A stretch of 64,000 bases of DNA from Pholiota molesta (lineage: Eukaryota; Basidiomycota; Agaricomycetes; Agaricales; Strophariaceae), in NCBI GenBank assembly GCA_014925825.1, contig JACGCK010000198.1, positions 1 to 64,000 of the forward strand. Direction: 5' to 3'. Below are positions 12,042 to 24,503 of the stretch, piece after piece. The notes under the pieces were generated by a model, which did no database searches, was not told where the DNA came from, and worked only from the letters and a program-made list of their open reading frames with translations. The position numbers and the translations under genes were made by a program. Each line of letters begins with the position of its first letter. Position 1 is the stretch's first letter.

Positions 12042-12663
12042 CTAATGTCTTAGGATGCCCCAAGCAGCGAGTGCGCCCCCGACAGCCAGCAGCGTGAAGA
12101 TGGCGAGCGCGCATACGCAGCGCCGCGCCCACTTGACCTCCACCTCGCGGAGCGTCGCGATGATCGCCTGGCGCTCCTCCTCGGTCTTCTCCGGCATCCA
12201 CGCGGGCGCCGCAGCATCCGCCGTGGCAGGCGGCTCGCGCAGCGGCGAGAGCAGGATAAACGCGCCGAACACCCAGAATGGGGGGAACACTGCAATGAAA
12301 CGAAACGAGGTGAGTGAATGTGGTATGAGCACGAGGGAGTGGGGAAGACGCACGGAAGCCGAATTTGAAGAGGTACATCGCGAGCGTGAGGGGCTCGGGT
12401 GCGTGGAGGGTGTACCCCGGGAGCGGGATCGCGGCCTCCTCGTCGTAGGGCGGGGGCACGTCCGCGGAGAGGCTCTGCCGGCGCGCGGCGTCGTGGCGCG
12501 ACTCGTGGGTGCGCGAGCTCGCAAGTGTGTAGCCGAAGCTGGCGTCCATTGGGTCGACCATGTGCGTCTCGGGCGCAGACCAGGTCGTGTGTGTCAGGCT
12601 CTGGGGTGGAGCTTCGATGGATGTGGATGCGAAGGATGTGGAAGCTGATGAGGATGCAGACAT
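12042..12663 (-). CDS. Small two-TM membrane protein, unnamed
   Basis: Two exons (12354-12663 and 12042-12289) encode 185 residues. The N-terminal half is Ser/Thr/Pro-rich and ends with the tyrosine/proline motif PPPYDEEAAIPLPGY. It is followed by a hydrophobic block LFKFGFLFPPFWVFGAFILL, a short charged loop (EKTEEERQAIIATLREVEVKWARRC), and a second membrane segment ending ..AAWGILRH. I infer an integral membrane protein with a cytosolic N-terminus. The family is common in mushroom genomes as I remember it, but it has no assigned function that I know. A TATA-like sequence lies about 117 bp upstream of the ATG. Confidence 0.75.
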
Positions 12664-12778
12664 TGTCGATGTGGTTTAGCTTTCAAGAATTTGGATGCAG
12701 GGGAGATGTAGATGTGAGCTCGAAGTCGGCGGGCGGTAAGTGGGCGAATAGTGAAGCCATAGGAGTTGTTATCGAGCG

Positions 12779-12787
12779 GTTATATAG
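12779..12787 (-). promoter_or_regulatory. TATA box of the two-TM protein gene
   Basis: On the minus strand the sequence reads CCTATATAA about 117 bp upstream of the ATG at 12663, a normal distance for a core promoter with a short leader. Confidence 0.45.
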
Positions 12788-13304
12788 GCGCGGCATGATA
12801 GTTCTGGGAAAGAGCAATCCACCTCCAATCCAACCAATTCCCGTTGCCATGGCCCAATTTGGCGAAACGAAATGCCAAATAGATGCAAGCATCGCTCTTA
12901 AACTTACTATGCAGGGTAATTTAAGCAGTTATTTTAGTCCGCCGAGCAACAATCCCGAGCACAGTTGCCATAAAAGGTAGAAATTCGGCTCACCCTATCA
13001 AACTTGCACTCCAATCAATCGTACAACCCAATCGTACGTCTGTCGTCATCTATGGAATAATTCCGGTGAATGGATCGGTCATTATCTTTCTAGGTATGGA
13101 TGTGCGCAATCACATTGTTGTCGATGTATTGACTATACTTCTAGTAAAGCAGTCCGCACCAGTGCCCTTCTCAGTCATGTATGTTGCAGTGGTATGGTAG
13201 TATCAGAATAAATGTTCAATTAGTATGGTAAATTATATACCTGTCGACTACCTCCTGTACTCCGCATTCAAGAATCAAGCCCGCAGGGCATCAAGTCCAC
13301 CCAC

Positions 13305-13796
13305 TCAGATCAATGTTCCGCAATACCAACACCCCTCCTCCACCATCCGCACGACCTCCCAAGCATACCACGGATTCAGATACGCCGCAATACTCAGCTC
13401 CGCGAGCGCCGAACGCTGGTCTGCGATCACCGTTGCCCGCCTCAACAGCGCGATCGTCCGGATATTCGCGGTCTGTGCGGGATGCATGCGGGCGCGCACG
13501 ACAAACGGATCGAGGAACTCGATTGTGTGCACGGAGGGGGGCCCTTGTACAGGAGCACCGCGAGGCGCGGGAGGAACGGCGCGTCCGCGTTGGGGTGGAG
13601 CATGTCGAAGAACTTGAAGGTGCGGCCGAGGCCCCTGCCGTTGGGGTCGTCGATGTCGGGCCACTTGTGAATGGGAGCCTCCTGAACCGTGTCGCAGATG
13701 TAGAGCTCGACTAAGCTGGTCTCTAGTACAACATAAAACTTGTATAGAATATACTTTCACTTTTACTTGTAAGTTATCTGTTTTCGATTTTGCCAA
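13305..13796 (-). pseudogene. Broken coding fragment, unrecognised
   Basis: Two frames on the minus strand give protein-like sequence that appears continuous only if a shift is allowed near 13545, at a run of six C. The upstream frame reads LVELYICDTVQE..HKWPDIDD..RLAVLLYKGPP, the downstream frame VHTIEFLDPFVVRAR..ALAELSIAAYLNPWYAWEVV. The composition suggests the C-terminal part of a larger protein whose 5' exons are missing. I do not recognise the family. Confidence 0.35.
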
Positions 13797-13799
13797 GAT

Positions 13800-14447
13800 T
13801 TCGCGTTGGTCACGTGATGATAACTCAGAATATCACGCGTCCCTCGCGTTGGCTGAACTTGCATACACTCCTTTCCTTTTACCACCATGTTTCGACCCCT
13901 TACGCGCCTTTCCCACTCTGATGGCAAAGCTATGAACTCGTTGACGAAATGTGTCCAGCCAAACAGCATCTACATCGATACTTCTTACCATGCGCCCTAG
14001 CCCTTAGGGAACAACTGCTGCCAATATCGCGACCCAGCACAGGGAATATTCCGGGTCACAGAATCCATTTAGCTGATAGATGACGAAGATATTGAGGTAT
14101 GTAATTTTTAGCTGCCAGATTCTATCTGATTACATGAATATCTGCGCTCGCATCCAAGTTTTCGCGCCCATGATATACGACAAACTTCATGTATGCCGGA
14201 CACAAGACATATAGATCGCCACACAATGTATTCTGGGTACTCACAATTGTTTTGAAGGGCTGAGGTATGTTTTTGATGAATATATGCGGTCAATCTGCTC
14301 ACATTTGACTTCAGCGAGGCGGGCTCGAGACGGGCTGGCAGGGGCAGGTATGTCACCGTTCAAGAATGCATTGCTCATACAACAACTGACAAGACATACT
14401 ACCATGCTAGTAATATACATACAATACATACATACACATGCCACATA
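13800..14447. other. Intergenic, nothing recognised
   Basis: This stretch separates a broken fragment from the 3' end of the first coiled-coil gene. Open frames are short and without splice partners; no repeat or RNA gene is evident. Confidence 0.4.
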
Positions 14448-15864
14448 TCATAGAGGGCTCTCCGCGTCGCCGATAATGCCAGCAATACCAGAATACAGAA
14501 CCACCTTCGGCTTCAACAGCACAGACTCCTTCCAATCGCCCCTCGCACCCGCAATTTTCTCCGCGCGAACAAGCCCGAGGTCCGTCGTGCACAAAATCAT
14601 CTCCTGCGCCGCCTCAGGGGACGACGACGACGCGCCTATCGCATCGTCCATGGTCGCAGGGTTGAACTTGACATCGGGCGCGATGTAGAGCGCTTCCAGG
14701 TCGCACGACGTGATGCCTTCCCCGATATGCTTGTTCAGGTCCACAGCGAGCTTCATGACCACCGACACACGCCCCGCGAATCGGCCTACGATGCGCTCGT
14801 ACGCCATTTCTGGGCTGTCCTTGAGCCCTGCCGTTGTGAAGATGTTGGCGACCGCGCCGAGCATCTCGGAGGAGAGATCCGGGTCGCGTGCGAGCATCCT
14901 CTGCAGGTGCTTTCGCGTCAATTGCCGCCACCTGCCCGACACGGCTTGTTCTTCTGATATAATGTTGTTAGTCGAAGATTTCTGTTGATTTTCAATCTTA
15001 CTAACCTGTCTCTCGTACTCGTGCATAGATCTCGCTCAGCATATGCTCGTCCTCCGGGGACTCGAACACCCACGACGAAATAATCCAATGTGTATACGCC
15101 GCCATACTCGCTTGCACCGCCAGCTGCACCAATATCGGATCTTCATGGTGCTCCGAATTCTTCAATAGCTCCGCCATCCTCGGCCCCACTGTATCCTCCG
15201 CGCGCGCATATGCCTCCCGCGCCTCGTCCGACTCCTGCTCCTTCGCCTCTGCGTCGATCCGCTTCTCCTCAATTGCCAGCTCCTCTGTCATGCTCGCCGC
15301 AATCTGCATGATCTCCGAATTCAGATTCTCCAGCAGCCCGACGACCTCGACGTTCGACAGCTGGTCCGCCTTGGTCAGGAACGCCTCCGCGCCGCGGAGC
15401 TCCGCCGTGCGCGTCTCGAGCAGCTGCGCGGTCTGCTGCTGCTCTGTCTTGGCGCGCTGGAGCTCGAGCGCGAGGTGCTTCTTCTGCGCCTCGAGGGACA
15501 CGGTGCCCGTAGCCAGCGCGCGGTGCGCGGTGCGGACGCTGTCGAGCTCCTCCTCGACGCGCCGCGCGTGCGTCAGCAGCCCCTCGATCTCCTTCTCCTG
15601 CGCCGCCGCCGCCGCCGCCTTCTCCTCCACCACCGTCTGTGTCTCCTGGAGCGACCGGCTCAGGCGCTCGAGCGCCTCTTCGTGTTCTTTTGTCTGCGCG
15701 GCGGCGGCAGCGAGCACGGCGGGGTCTGGGGCAGGCCCGGCGAGCCAGCCGTGCGGGACGGCGTGCTCCCAGAGGTGGCGTAGCTTGAACGCGCCGAAGA
15801 ACGTCGCGACGGAGAGCCCGACGACGGCGAGCGAGGTGATGATGGGCGAGGGCGGCGACGTCAT
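14448..15864 (-). CDS. Membrane-anchored coiled-coil family protein A
   Basis: Exons 15006-15864 and 14448-14953 join in phase 1. The N-terminus has one hydrophobic segment (residues about 9-27, IITSLAVVGLSVATFFGAFK) that probably anchors the protein in a membrane. Residues about 55-160 are a long Ala/Glu/Leu-rich coiled coil. Then comes a block shared with the other three family members: FLTKADQLSNVEVV, ILVQLAVQ, and, across the intron, EEQAVSGRWRQLT. The C-terminal domain contains a shared TSxDLE..FNPATM..DA motif and ends near LLKPKVVL. It is the only one of the four with a membrane anchor. I know no function for the family; the homology is established by comparison inside this window. Confidence 0.8.
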
Positions 15865-17879
15865 GGCGTCTGTCTCGGTACGTGTCTCTTTCTCGTGTGG
15901 GGTGGGGCGGTGGTGGTGGGGGGTGGTTAAGGAGGGAGGGGCTCTGGGGCGGCTGTGGCATTACTATGCAGACGCGGCGCGGGCGTGGATGGCGCCTTTT
16001 GGGCTCTCTACGCATGCGGGGGCGTGCGTGTCTGGGGGGCATGCGGCAGAAACGTGGGTGTTTGAGATGAGGGACGCTGCTGCGTCCCTCCCCTGGGCCT
16101 CGTGGGGTGGGCCCACCCCTCTGCATTCTACGCATCTCCCCTGGCAGGCATGGGCGTGGATGCGCTTTGCTGGTATTCGTGATTCAAGCGTTGCGGTGAT
16201 GCTGATGGGCTAATTATAGCTGATGTGCACTACTCTGTTCTGGAAGAAGTGCGGCCAGCCTCCAGGCTGATGATCATCCTATATGCGTTACCGCACCCGC
16301 GCCCGTAAGTCCTGGTATCCCTTTTTCGGGTTCTAGGCGGTCTACAGACGCAGAACGAGTCAGCGATATGATGGATCTCAGCATCGCTGTCAGGACTTGG
16401 TGGCGGCCTGCGTTGGCGGTCGCCGGTTTATGTAACTCTCTTCTGGTCTTGGTGCGTCTGACACTGGCAGGATCCGGCATGCGCATAAAGTATGATCGAC
16501 GGATGTTCGATACATACGCGGGGTTGGGGGTGGAGATGGGCTTGGGCGTCCCTCAGGCGTCCCTTGACTGCGATAGCCTGCCCAGTCGTTCTTATCGGTG
16601 GTGGCGCCTTGCGATCTGTCGTCTGTCTACAGCCCGGCCCGCATCTCTCATGGGCTAGTGGTATCCTGATTCGATGTACGGTGGAGTTGTGTCATACAGT
16701 CCCGCTGGGACCTTGAAGGAAGGTTCTTCCTTATATTCTTTCCCAGGGCGGATGATGCCTTTCATTTCCTCTGCATAACCTATTCTTTCGCATCAGCATC
16801 ATCATCATCATTATTGTGCGTGTGCGCTGCGTTTGCACTGCGCGGATGATGATAACCCGTTGATGTCCTCGGGGGTTTCGGTGCTTCACAAATTATCTTT
16901 GTCGAGGATATGGTCCGTGTTTCGTGGCGTTTTCGACAGGGTATGTAGGCGCCGGCGCAGCTGCCTTGCCGCTTATCTGTTTCGTTCCGTTCTGGGCTGC
17001 GCAGGATGTACGGCTATCGCGGCAGGGCGTTTGTAGAGCGTCCATGATGAAGATGGCAGTTGTATTCCGCCGGGAACTCATCACCGACGGGGTGTGTAAA
17101 GGATGTCATGGACGATAATGACATGACGTTACGCATTTGTGGGTTATGTGTTCACCATTTTTTAGTCTGGGGAAGTAATGTTTTTTCGGGCAGAACTTGC
17201 AAGCAAGTTACTAGCTTCCGACTTCTGAAATGAAGTTTGGAAACGGGGGAGTAATCTCGCCAGATGATGTCTTGTAATGATCTCCCTGGAATTGGAATGG
17301 ATGTAGACGCGCTTCGCTACTCATGCTCTTACTTTTACCCGCATGCGATGATGTTGATGGACCACAGTAGCGATCGTTTGCATATTGTTTTGCACTCGAG
17401 CGTCGTCATTGTCAATGGGTTGCAAATGTGGCCCATGGGTGGGTTGTGTCAAGTGGTTGAAGTCGAAGATGTCGTCTTAATGCCGTCGTATGCCCTGATT
17501 GACTATTCGATAGTGTTCAAACACAAATTGGTGAGTCAGTCGTAGATGTCCAAATCTCCATGGGCATGATTATTCTTTCATCCAATTTTCATCAGGGAAA
17601 GGGACCGAACGCTAAAGATAGCACGTGATGTTCTCAAAAGAGCATTTTACGCCAATTTTACGCGGTAACTTGCTGTAACTTGCCGTTGATATCCTGCTGA
17701 ATTTTTTGCTCGACTATTCCGACAACCATCGTCAAGGTCAAACTTCGTCCAGAAGTCCCCTCATGCTCCCCCAACTAACGGTACGCGCACCCGTGTTCTA
17801 AAATCATTTACGGTAAGTTAAATAACGCATGTCATGGGTGATAGTATATTAACATGAGAAATCAAAAGGTCCCGACAGT
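15865..17879. other. 2-kb gap between coiled-coil genes A and B
   Basis: Several plus-strand frames of 60-95 codons exist (for example 16368-16658 and 17264-17545), but none shows a family, a splice chain or a credible start context. The segment 15890-15950 is G-rich. I see no repeat pair, tRNA or mobile element. Confidence 0.4.
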
Positions 17880-20309
17880 TCAGAAGAGCGCTCCATGCAA
17901 AACGACCTTTGGCTTGAGCAAACTCTGCTCGGCATCCCCGCCCCGCTTCGCGATCTGGAGTCCCAGGCCAACGGTGCATATGACCTGTTCATCCAGCGCC
18001 ACATCGAGCTTCGCGCCTTGCATCCTGTCCCCTGGGTGGAAGTCGTCTTCATTCGCCATTCGGTCGGAATCGAACGCGAGGCCCGGCTCGGCGATGGTGC
18101 ACTCGAGCTCGCCGGCAACGCTTGAGGCGGTGTATTTGTTCAGGCGGAGCGCGAGGGCTGCGACCTCCGCGAGCTTGGGTGCGAAGCGTGCAAGGATGTC
18201 ATTGGCGGAGGTAGTGGAAGTGGTGCCGCTTGATTGCTGTGACTCCCAGCCGCAGAGATGCAAAATTTTGGTGATCTCGTCGGCGAATAGGGCGACTATT
18301 TTTTGAGTAAGGTTGGGCGACGGAACGCAGCTTTTGAGAGCTGCCTTTCGCCATTGGAACGCTTTTTCTGGACCATCTAGAAGTGCGGTTTATCTGATAA
18401 ACGAAGGATCCGAAGAATAGAAGAACCAAGCTTACCTGCGCCTCGAATCCTCTCGTACAACGCCACCAGAAATCTCCCGTACTCCCACTCAACTGGATAC
18501 CAAGAAGTGATGATGCGCATGCAAGATGCGATCAGGCATCCTTGGAGCGCCGTCTGGAGTCGTATGAAGAACGTGTTGCTGTCGTCGTCCGTGGACTGGA
18601 CCCCGCGCGCCAGGGACGTGACAAGCTCTGTTCCAAGCAGCGTCTTTAGATTGGAGGCGAGCGCACGGCGACGATGATGGCCGCCGGCATCCCCGGCGGT
18701 GGCGACGAACCTCATAGCCATGCCCTCCAGCTGATCCGTCATCGACGCCGCAGTCTGGTAAATCTCGTCGTTCAAGAGCTTGATCGCGCGCACGGCGCTG
18801 TCGATGCGCGTTATCGTTACGCTTCCGCCGGTGCCGGTGCCGCCGTACCCGCGAGCGACGCTGGGCGGTCGGTTGAGGGCCCTGCCAGCTTGGTCCTCGC
18901 TCGCCTGCTGTCGGAGCTGATCAACGAGCATACGGTTCTCTCGTTCCGTTGCGTTGAGGTTGTTTTGCAGGTTGATAAGCTGCGTGGCCATGTACTCGTT
19001 CCCGCTTTCCAGCCTTGCGATGTGTCCGTCTTTCTCCTCGACCTGCGCTGCGGATTCTCCGATGACGTCGTCGTGCCGCGAGAGCTGCTGCTCGAGATCG
19101 CGGTTGCGTGCGTCGGCCTCGCGCGCCTGTTCTTGCGCCTCGTTCATCTTGCGCTCCAGGCGCCGGATGCGGTCGTCTTGCGCATTGAGCTTGGTGGTTA
19201 GCTGGCGAACCTGCTCCTGGAGCTCGACGGTTTTCTCGGCCTGCTCCTGGAGCTCGGCGGTTTTCTCGACCTGCTCCTGGAGCTCGATGGTTTTCTCGTC
19301 GTGCTCCGTGCGCTCGAGCGCGAGGATGTCCTGTAGGCGGCGGGCCTCTTCGGCGCCTGCAGCCTCCGAGTGTGCGAGAGCTTCACGAAGGTCGTCGTTT
19401 TCCATCTTGAGTTTATTGATCTGGGACTCCGCTGCTTTGGCGTTGGCCGTGAGGGTGTTGAGCGCCTGTGATTTAAGTTTGATCTCTGCCTGGGAGTTGT
19501 TTAGAGCTTCCTCCAGTTCCTGTGCATGTATCTGCGCTCCGGTCTTGCTCTGCTTTCGCTTCGCGCGCGTACATCTGTGCCCGGTCGCGTTCCTCTTCCA
19601 GATCTTGTGCGTGTTTCTGCGCCATGTCTCTTTCATCCTCCGCTTCCTGTGCGCGGAGCTGGGCTCTGTCCAGCTCGTCGTCCAGTTCCTGCGCATGCAT
19701 CTGCACTCGCTCTCGTTCCTCTTCTACCTCTCGCGTGCGCGTCTGCGCCCTGTCTCGATCGTCCCACAGCTGCTCCAGCTCTTCCTTCTGCTTCTGGATC
19801 GTCTCTTCGAGCGCCTTTGTTGCCGCGTCGGTTTCAATGGCCAAAATCTCTGCTTGTTTATCCTTCGGAAGATCGCCGGAGTGTTCGAGCTGCATCCATT
19901 CGTCGGACGGTTTTGGCTCTGGAGGGGATACGACGGTATAGCCAGACTCCTCCGCATGGTCGTCTTTGCCGTCGCCAGCACTCCTTTCGGGTTTCGAAGG
20001 GAGGTTGGGATGGAGGTTCTCGGCGAGGGGGGTGCGGTAGTACGAGGATGCCGATTCGGTATCAGAGGATATTTCGACTATGGAATCTGCTCTGGGCTCT
20101 GCGGTCTTTGGGGTGGATGATGGGGATGGGGATGGGGATGGGAATGGGGGTTGTGGATTGATCGCAACGACGTTTGAGAGCTTGGAGGATGGGTTCTTGG
20201 GGGCGTCTTTCTCTCCGGGAAGGGAAACAAGGCTCCCGGTGGAGCCGAGACGCTTGCTGCGACTGCGGCCTTTGCCTAGAAATTTGGATACGGAGAACAG
20301 CGTCGACAT
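17880..20309 (-). CDS. Coiled-coil family protein B with an internal frameshift
   Basis: Exon 1 (18436-20309) and exon 2 (17880-18376) use the family's phase-1 intron. The start is the ATG at 20309. A Ser/Pro-rich head is followed by a very long coiled coil with repeated units such as ERDRAQMYAREAK and ELQEQVEKTA. The family block follows (LLNDEIYQTAASMTDQ, then the exon junction before GPEKAFQWRK) and the C-terminal domain ends at LLKPKVVLHGALF. Near 19540 one extra base lies between 'EQDR' and 'AQIHAQELEE', so the two halves sit in different frames, and no intron with matching phases removes it. Either this is a young pseudogene or a sequence error. The rest of the frame is well kept, which argues that the lesion is recent or not real. 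Confidence 0.75.
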
Positions 20310-20990
20310 TAGGTTGGATGAGATATCTGCGATGGGTGAATCGATGCTTGTGGTGGCTGGGGAAGGAGGGCGAGTAGAAAAGTATTATGTGGCTGCAGGA
20401 GAACCTAGCGGTGTTTGACGAACGAGCTAAATGAGCGAGCCTCCACCAGGGTGCACGTCATGCAGACAATGGCCCGTTCTTTACATGTTTGGGCCCAACG
20501 TGGTGGGGCATGAGGTTGGTGGATGGTTGACGCAGCACGCTGGATGATGTCTGCACAGGTTGCATGCAAGGTGACCAGTGTTTCACGGTCACTGCGTGGT
20601 GTGATTGATACCTGGAATAGCGGTGAGTCTAACTAATTGTGCTCGTTGTTTTATGATCGTTCAAATTTTCAAGTATTAAATTCTACTTTTCGTGGGCTCG
20701 ACTTAACCCCAGTACCTGCGTTGAATATCTTCTATTTCTTCTTCAGAAGGTTGTACAATTTCATTATGTTGGCGATTGGTGTGTCAGTTAGACTTTATCA
20801 TCTCCGCGTTAACGACTTCCTATTTATAGAATTCGAAGGTATCTACGATATCGTGGATCATCCACGGCCAAGTTCCAACAGGGTTTTTGCGCCTACTACA
20901 TCACGATTCGATGATAGCAAACCAACGATGGATCCCGAACAGATTCTTCCCCCGAGGTGGCTGATAAAACTCATCCTTGATTGCACAGAA
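20310..20990. other. Intergenic, nothing recognised
   Basis: A plus-strand frame at 20637-21047 has no recognised motif. The right end of this stretch runs into the orphan Hsp70-like 3' exons. Confidence 0.35.
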
Positions 20991-21100
20991 CATCGAAAAA
21001 AGGCAAGCATTAACTTCGTCGTCCGAGACGTGGTATCATCGTTCTAATTCTCGATTTTAGGAGTGAGGCGAAGATCATTTACGACCCAGAGGCCCAATAA
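20991..21100 (+). pseudogene. Orphan 3' exons of an Hsp70-12-like gene
   Basis: On the plus strand the mini-exon ATCGAAAAAAG (IEKR) is followed by GCAAGC, then, after a short intron ending in TTTTAG, by the terminal family exon at 21061-21100 reading SEAKIIYDPEAQ and a TAA. These match the last two exons of the Hsp70-like genes in the window. No upstream family exons precede them, so this is a remnant left by deletion or rearrangement. The donor here is GC where the other copies have GT. Confidence 0.7.
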
Positions 21101-21884
21101 GGCAGGTATTGTATTTATAAAAAAATTTGGTTGTACCAGCTCCTAGACTCTTTCATTTCGTTGATCTGAGTATTCTATAAACCGATATCCTATAAGCTTT
21201 TCCTTGGCAATGCGAAAGAGGTTGTGAGATACAGTACTTTAGGAAGGGATGGAACTATTGGGTACGGCACTATGTGCTGAATTCAGTTAGAGTTTCTGAT
21301 CTCCGTTAAACCTTGATTTATAGCTTCTACCGAATAATATTAAAAAGGTATGGAATCATGCACGCTCGATATCGCGAATTACTTTTCCATCTAAATGGTC
21401 TTCGGTCTTGTACTTCAGTATACATACCTATGATACGTATGGACTCCGCTGAGGATGGGTGTAACAGACGCATGATGGACTATAGTAGGATAAAAATACA
21501 GTAACACGATGTTCATCCTAAGACAAAACCCAACACAAAAATCAGTCGCCGTCATTGTCGTCCCAATCGTTTAGCACAGCGCTTTCGTCGCCTTGCACTT
21601 ATGCTTACCTATGCATCTAAACTATGACATCCCGCGATCTGCGTACAAGGTTCAGAATCCTCGGCGAAAGCTCGTCTTTCCCTTCAATGTATTAATGTAG
21701 GGTATTGTAAACGGGTCTAGGTTCTTAAAGGTATTATCAAAGCAGTCTTTTCCTGAGGAATGAAGGAAATGAATTGGAGAGTTCAAAATTCAAACGTGAA
21801 TGCACGCAACAAGGTGACCAATGTTTCGACAACAAAAGGTCGGTAAAACTTGCAATAGGAATTATCCCAGCTGATTGATGCAAG
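21101..21884. other. Intergenic, nothing recognised
   Basis: This lies between the orphan plus-strand exons and the 3' end of Hsp70-like copy 3. It is AT-rich with short frames only; no repeat or RNA gene was seen. Confidence 0.35.
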
Positions 21885-24503
21885 TCATAAAGCATAATCA
21901 GCTGGATGAGGGTCGTAAATAATCTTCGCTGCACTCCTAAATGAATAAAATAAACGTGAACAGGTCATCTCAATCTAGGAAGATGCAAGAAGACATTCAA
22001 TGCCCACAAAATAATGCGTACCTTTTTTCGATACCCTGTGTAACGAAAGACGAGTCGCGGATTTGATCATCAATTCCTTATTTTCAAACATGCGCATAGA
22101 AAGACTCACCCTTTCCATCCAAGCCACTTGTGCCTTCAACTCTGTTAGCCCAAACAGGAGCACAATATCAAAATCTGCATAATAGTAGAATGTGCCTTCC
22201 TGGGCCCCGTGCTTCGGAAGCCTTACCCTCGGCAGAGCCGAGAGGTTGACGTCAACCGAGCAGAGTGTGGTGTAGTTATCTGGAACCGCGTTGCAGCTAT
22301 GGCACATATCAAGGGAACTGGAAGGATGGCTTACTTTTATCTGCGTCCTTCCATTTCGGCTCAGCAATGGATCCGCGATAGCACGAGATCACCATTGAGA
22401 TGTTATTCCTGAAGCCGTCCTCCGAATCCGCTTCATGGCCGTATGGTCTCCTAAACTCTTTAGTCTCCTGGACCTGCGTGTTCTAAGGCAAACATCCTAT
22501 AAGCTCTTCCCGGTAATTGCGGAAGAACTTGGGGAGTACAGCACCTTAGGAAGAATGATATCAAACGCTTCCCTGACACGTGTATGGCCCGACGTCGCGA
22601 TATAGGATGACGATACACGTTTGCGGTGATCTGCCTTGGTAGGGTCATAGCCGATGTCGCACGTCACCCCATATGTAATTTTTGCAATTCTGCTTCGCAC
22701 AAAGCGGTCTAGATAGAACGAGACGGAACCATTGGATACTGCCTTATTTCTATCATAAAGACATTATGAGTGAAGTTAAGAAGAGGTGTTGAAAGTGAAA
22801 CGAACACATGATTTTCAGGACGCAGCACTTTCAAGCCGGCAGAACTGAGCGCCGCATGTACCGTATTGAACATGTAATTGCTGGCGGCAAAGCCTCCTAC
22901 AAGGACAACATGCTATACATAGATGAGACGCTTTGAGAAATAGCCCAGAGGATATGCAAACATACAGGCAGAACTCACGGAAATAGGTTTAAGTGCAGTA
23001 TTCTTTTGATCTATCGCAGTCTTGATGATACAATCGATCGAAGGCTTGAAAAAAGACGCGATATCCGGCCTGAGAATCATTGATGGTGTTTAGAGGGCAG
23101 TCGTCGAAGGTTAGTCAACAGCGCAAGGAGATACGCACCCCAGCAATTTAAGTTGTCCAAAACGAATGTTGTGGCTAGCATCGTTGTCTCTAGTAGATCC
23201 AAACTTGATGTATTGAGCGTCTTCTGCATTTTTGAACCACATTTTCGTTGTCTTGTCAAAGCAACGAACGATATGTTCGACATCGTCAGCAAAAGGAGAA
23301 TCAGCGAGATATTCTAGGTGTTTGCGAGAGGGATGAGAGAAACAAATATGGATGTTACAGGGAAAATTACGAACTCTCAAGGAACTTCTGAGCGTACAGG
23401 TTGACGAAGACAGAGCCGTGAAAATGACCTAAATCATGATCAGACTTTAAAACTATAGAGAAGTTCTGGCAAGACAAATGACTGACATTGGGGAGGTGCC
23501 ACTTCTTCAAACGTCTCCTTTGATGCTGATATATTCCTGCTGTACGAACTGATATCAATAGTACCACCTCCCGCATCAACGATCACTACTCCGTCACCAT
23601 TCTGTAGAACTTTCCAGTAAGCTTCGCTGGCAAAGAAACAGCACGCTAGCGAACACACCTTCATTGCGCCATCCGGAAGCCCGTTCTGGATGGCAAAGTG
23701 CAGACTGGCCTCTCCCTCAGTGACGAATGAGAGCCGCGCATGCCCGGCGGGGGTGTCGGGAATCAGTTTCGCAAGGACAGCAGCTTTGCGCATCTCAGAC
23801 TGTTGCGCGCCTTCCCAGCCATTGGGATGGGACAGCACAAAGTCGATCTGTCCCTTCAGAGATGCCCACAGATCGACACCATTCGCATGCGCCTCCTGAA
23901 TGTAGCTGGATGCGCATTGGAAGAGGTAGGCCAGGAAGTCGGCGAAGACCTCGACAACCGTTTTGTTGAGCGGCAGCGGCGGGATGCCATCACCCACCTC
24001 TCTTCCAGCTCCGGGGATAACTGTTGATCGCAGGTGAAGTTTGAACCTGTAGACATGTTGCGCACACCGTCAGTATTTCGTCTTTGATCACGACGTTCTA
24101 CGCACCACTCGGCCTTGACCCACTGCTCCTCCTCTGCTTGCGCATAGATTACTTCACTCGCTGCTTCAGCGCCGACAGCGCGCACCTTCCCATTTCGATC
24201 ATAGTAGACGATAGTTGGAATCTTCGATGCACCATTGACATGCTCGTGGGCAGGAAACCTAACTGTCCGTTAACACGGACATGTCGAACAGATGCTGTTC
24301 GAGCGTCAATTGCTGACCTCGTTACACCCTTGATTTCTGGTACGCGTCCTGGGTCGAGCACGCTATCACAGGCTCTGTTCAGCGCCCATCGCAGTCAGCG
24401 AACAACGTACTTACCTGTATGATATACCACTGTACGTGGTTCCCACATCAAAGGCAAGGACGAGCTTTCGGCGCGGACCTTTATACGCAGACCTGGATGC
24501 CAT
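21885..24503 (-). CDS. Hsp70-12-like ATPase, copy 3
   Basis: The start is the ATG at 24503. The exons give KLVLAFDVGTTYSG, FPAHEHVNGASKIPTIVYYD, LSHPNGWEGAQQSEM, VDAGGGTIDISSYS, HVVLVGGFAASNYMFN, then the C-terminal exons NKAVSNGSVSFYLDRF.. and FDIVLLFGLTELKAQVAW. The mini-exon GIEKR and a last exon (21885-21936) reading SAAKIIYDPHPADYAL end at a TGA. All nucleotide-binding motifs are kept and no break was seen, so it is likely functional. It faces copy 4 head to head across about 550 bp. Confidence 0.85.

Noticed and set aside
15290..16213. 307-codon plus-strand frame
   Set aside because: Antisense shadow of coiled-coil gene A running into its promoter; no family resemblance.
18954..20120. 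388-codon Ser/Cys-rich plus-strand frame
   Set aside because: Antisense of the coiled-coil repeats of protein B; the composition is a by-product of Glu/Arg codons read backwards.
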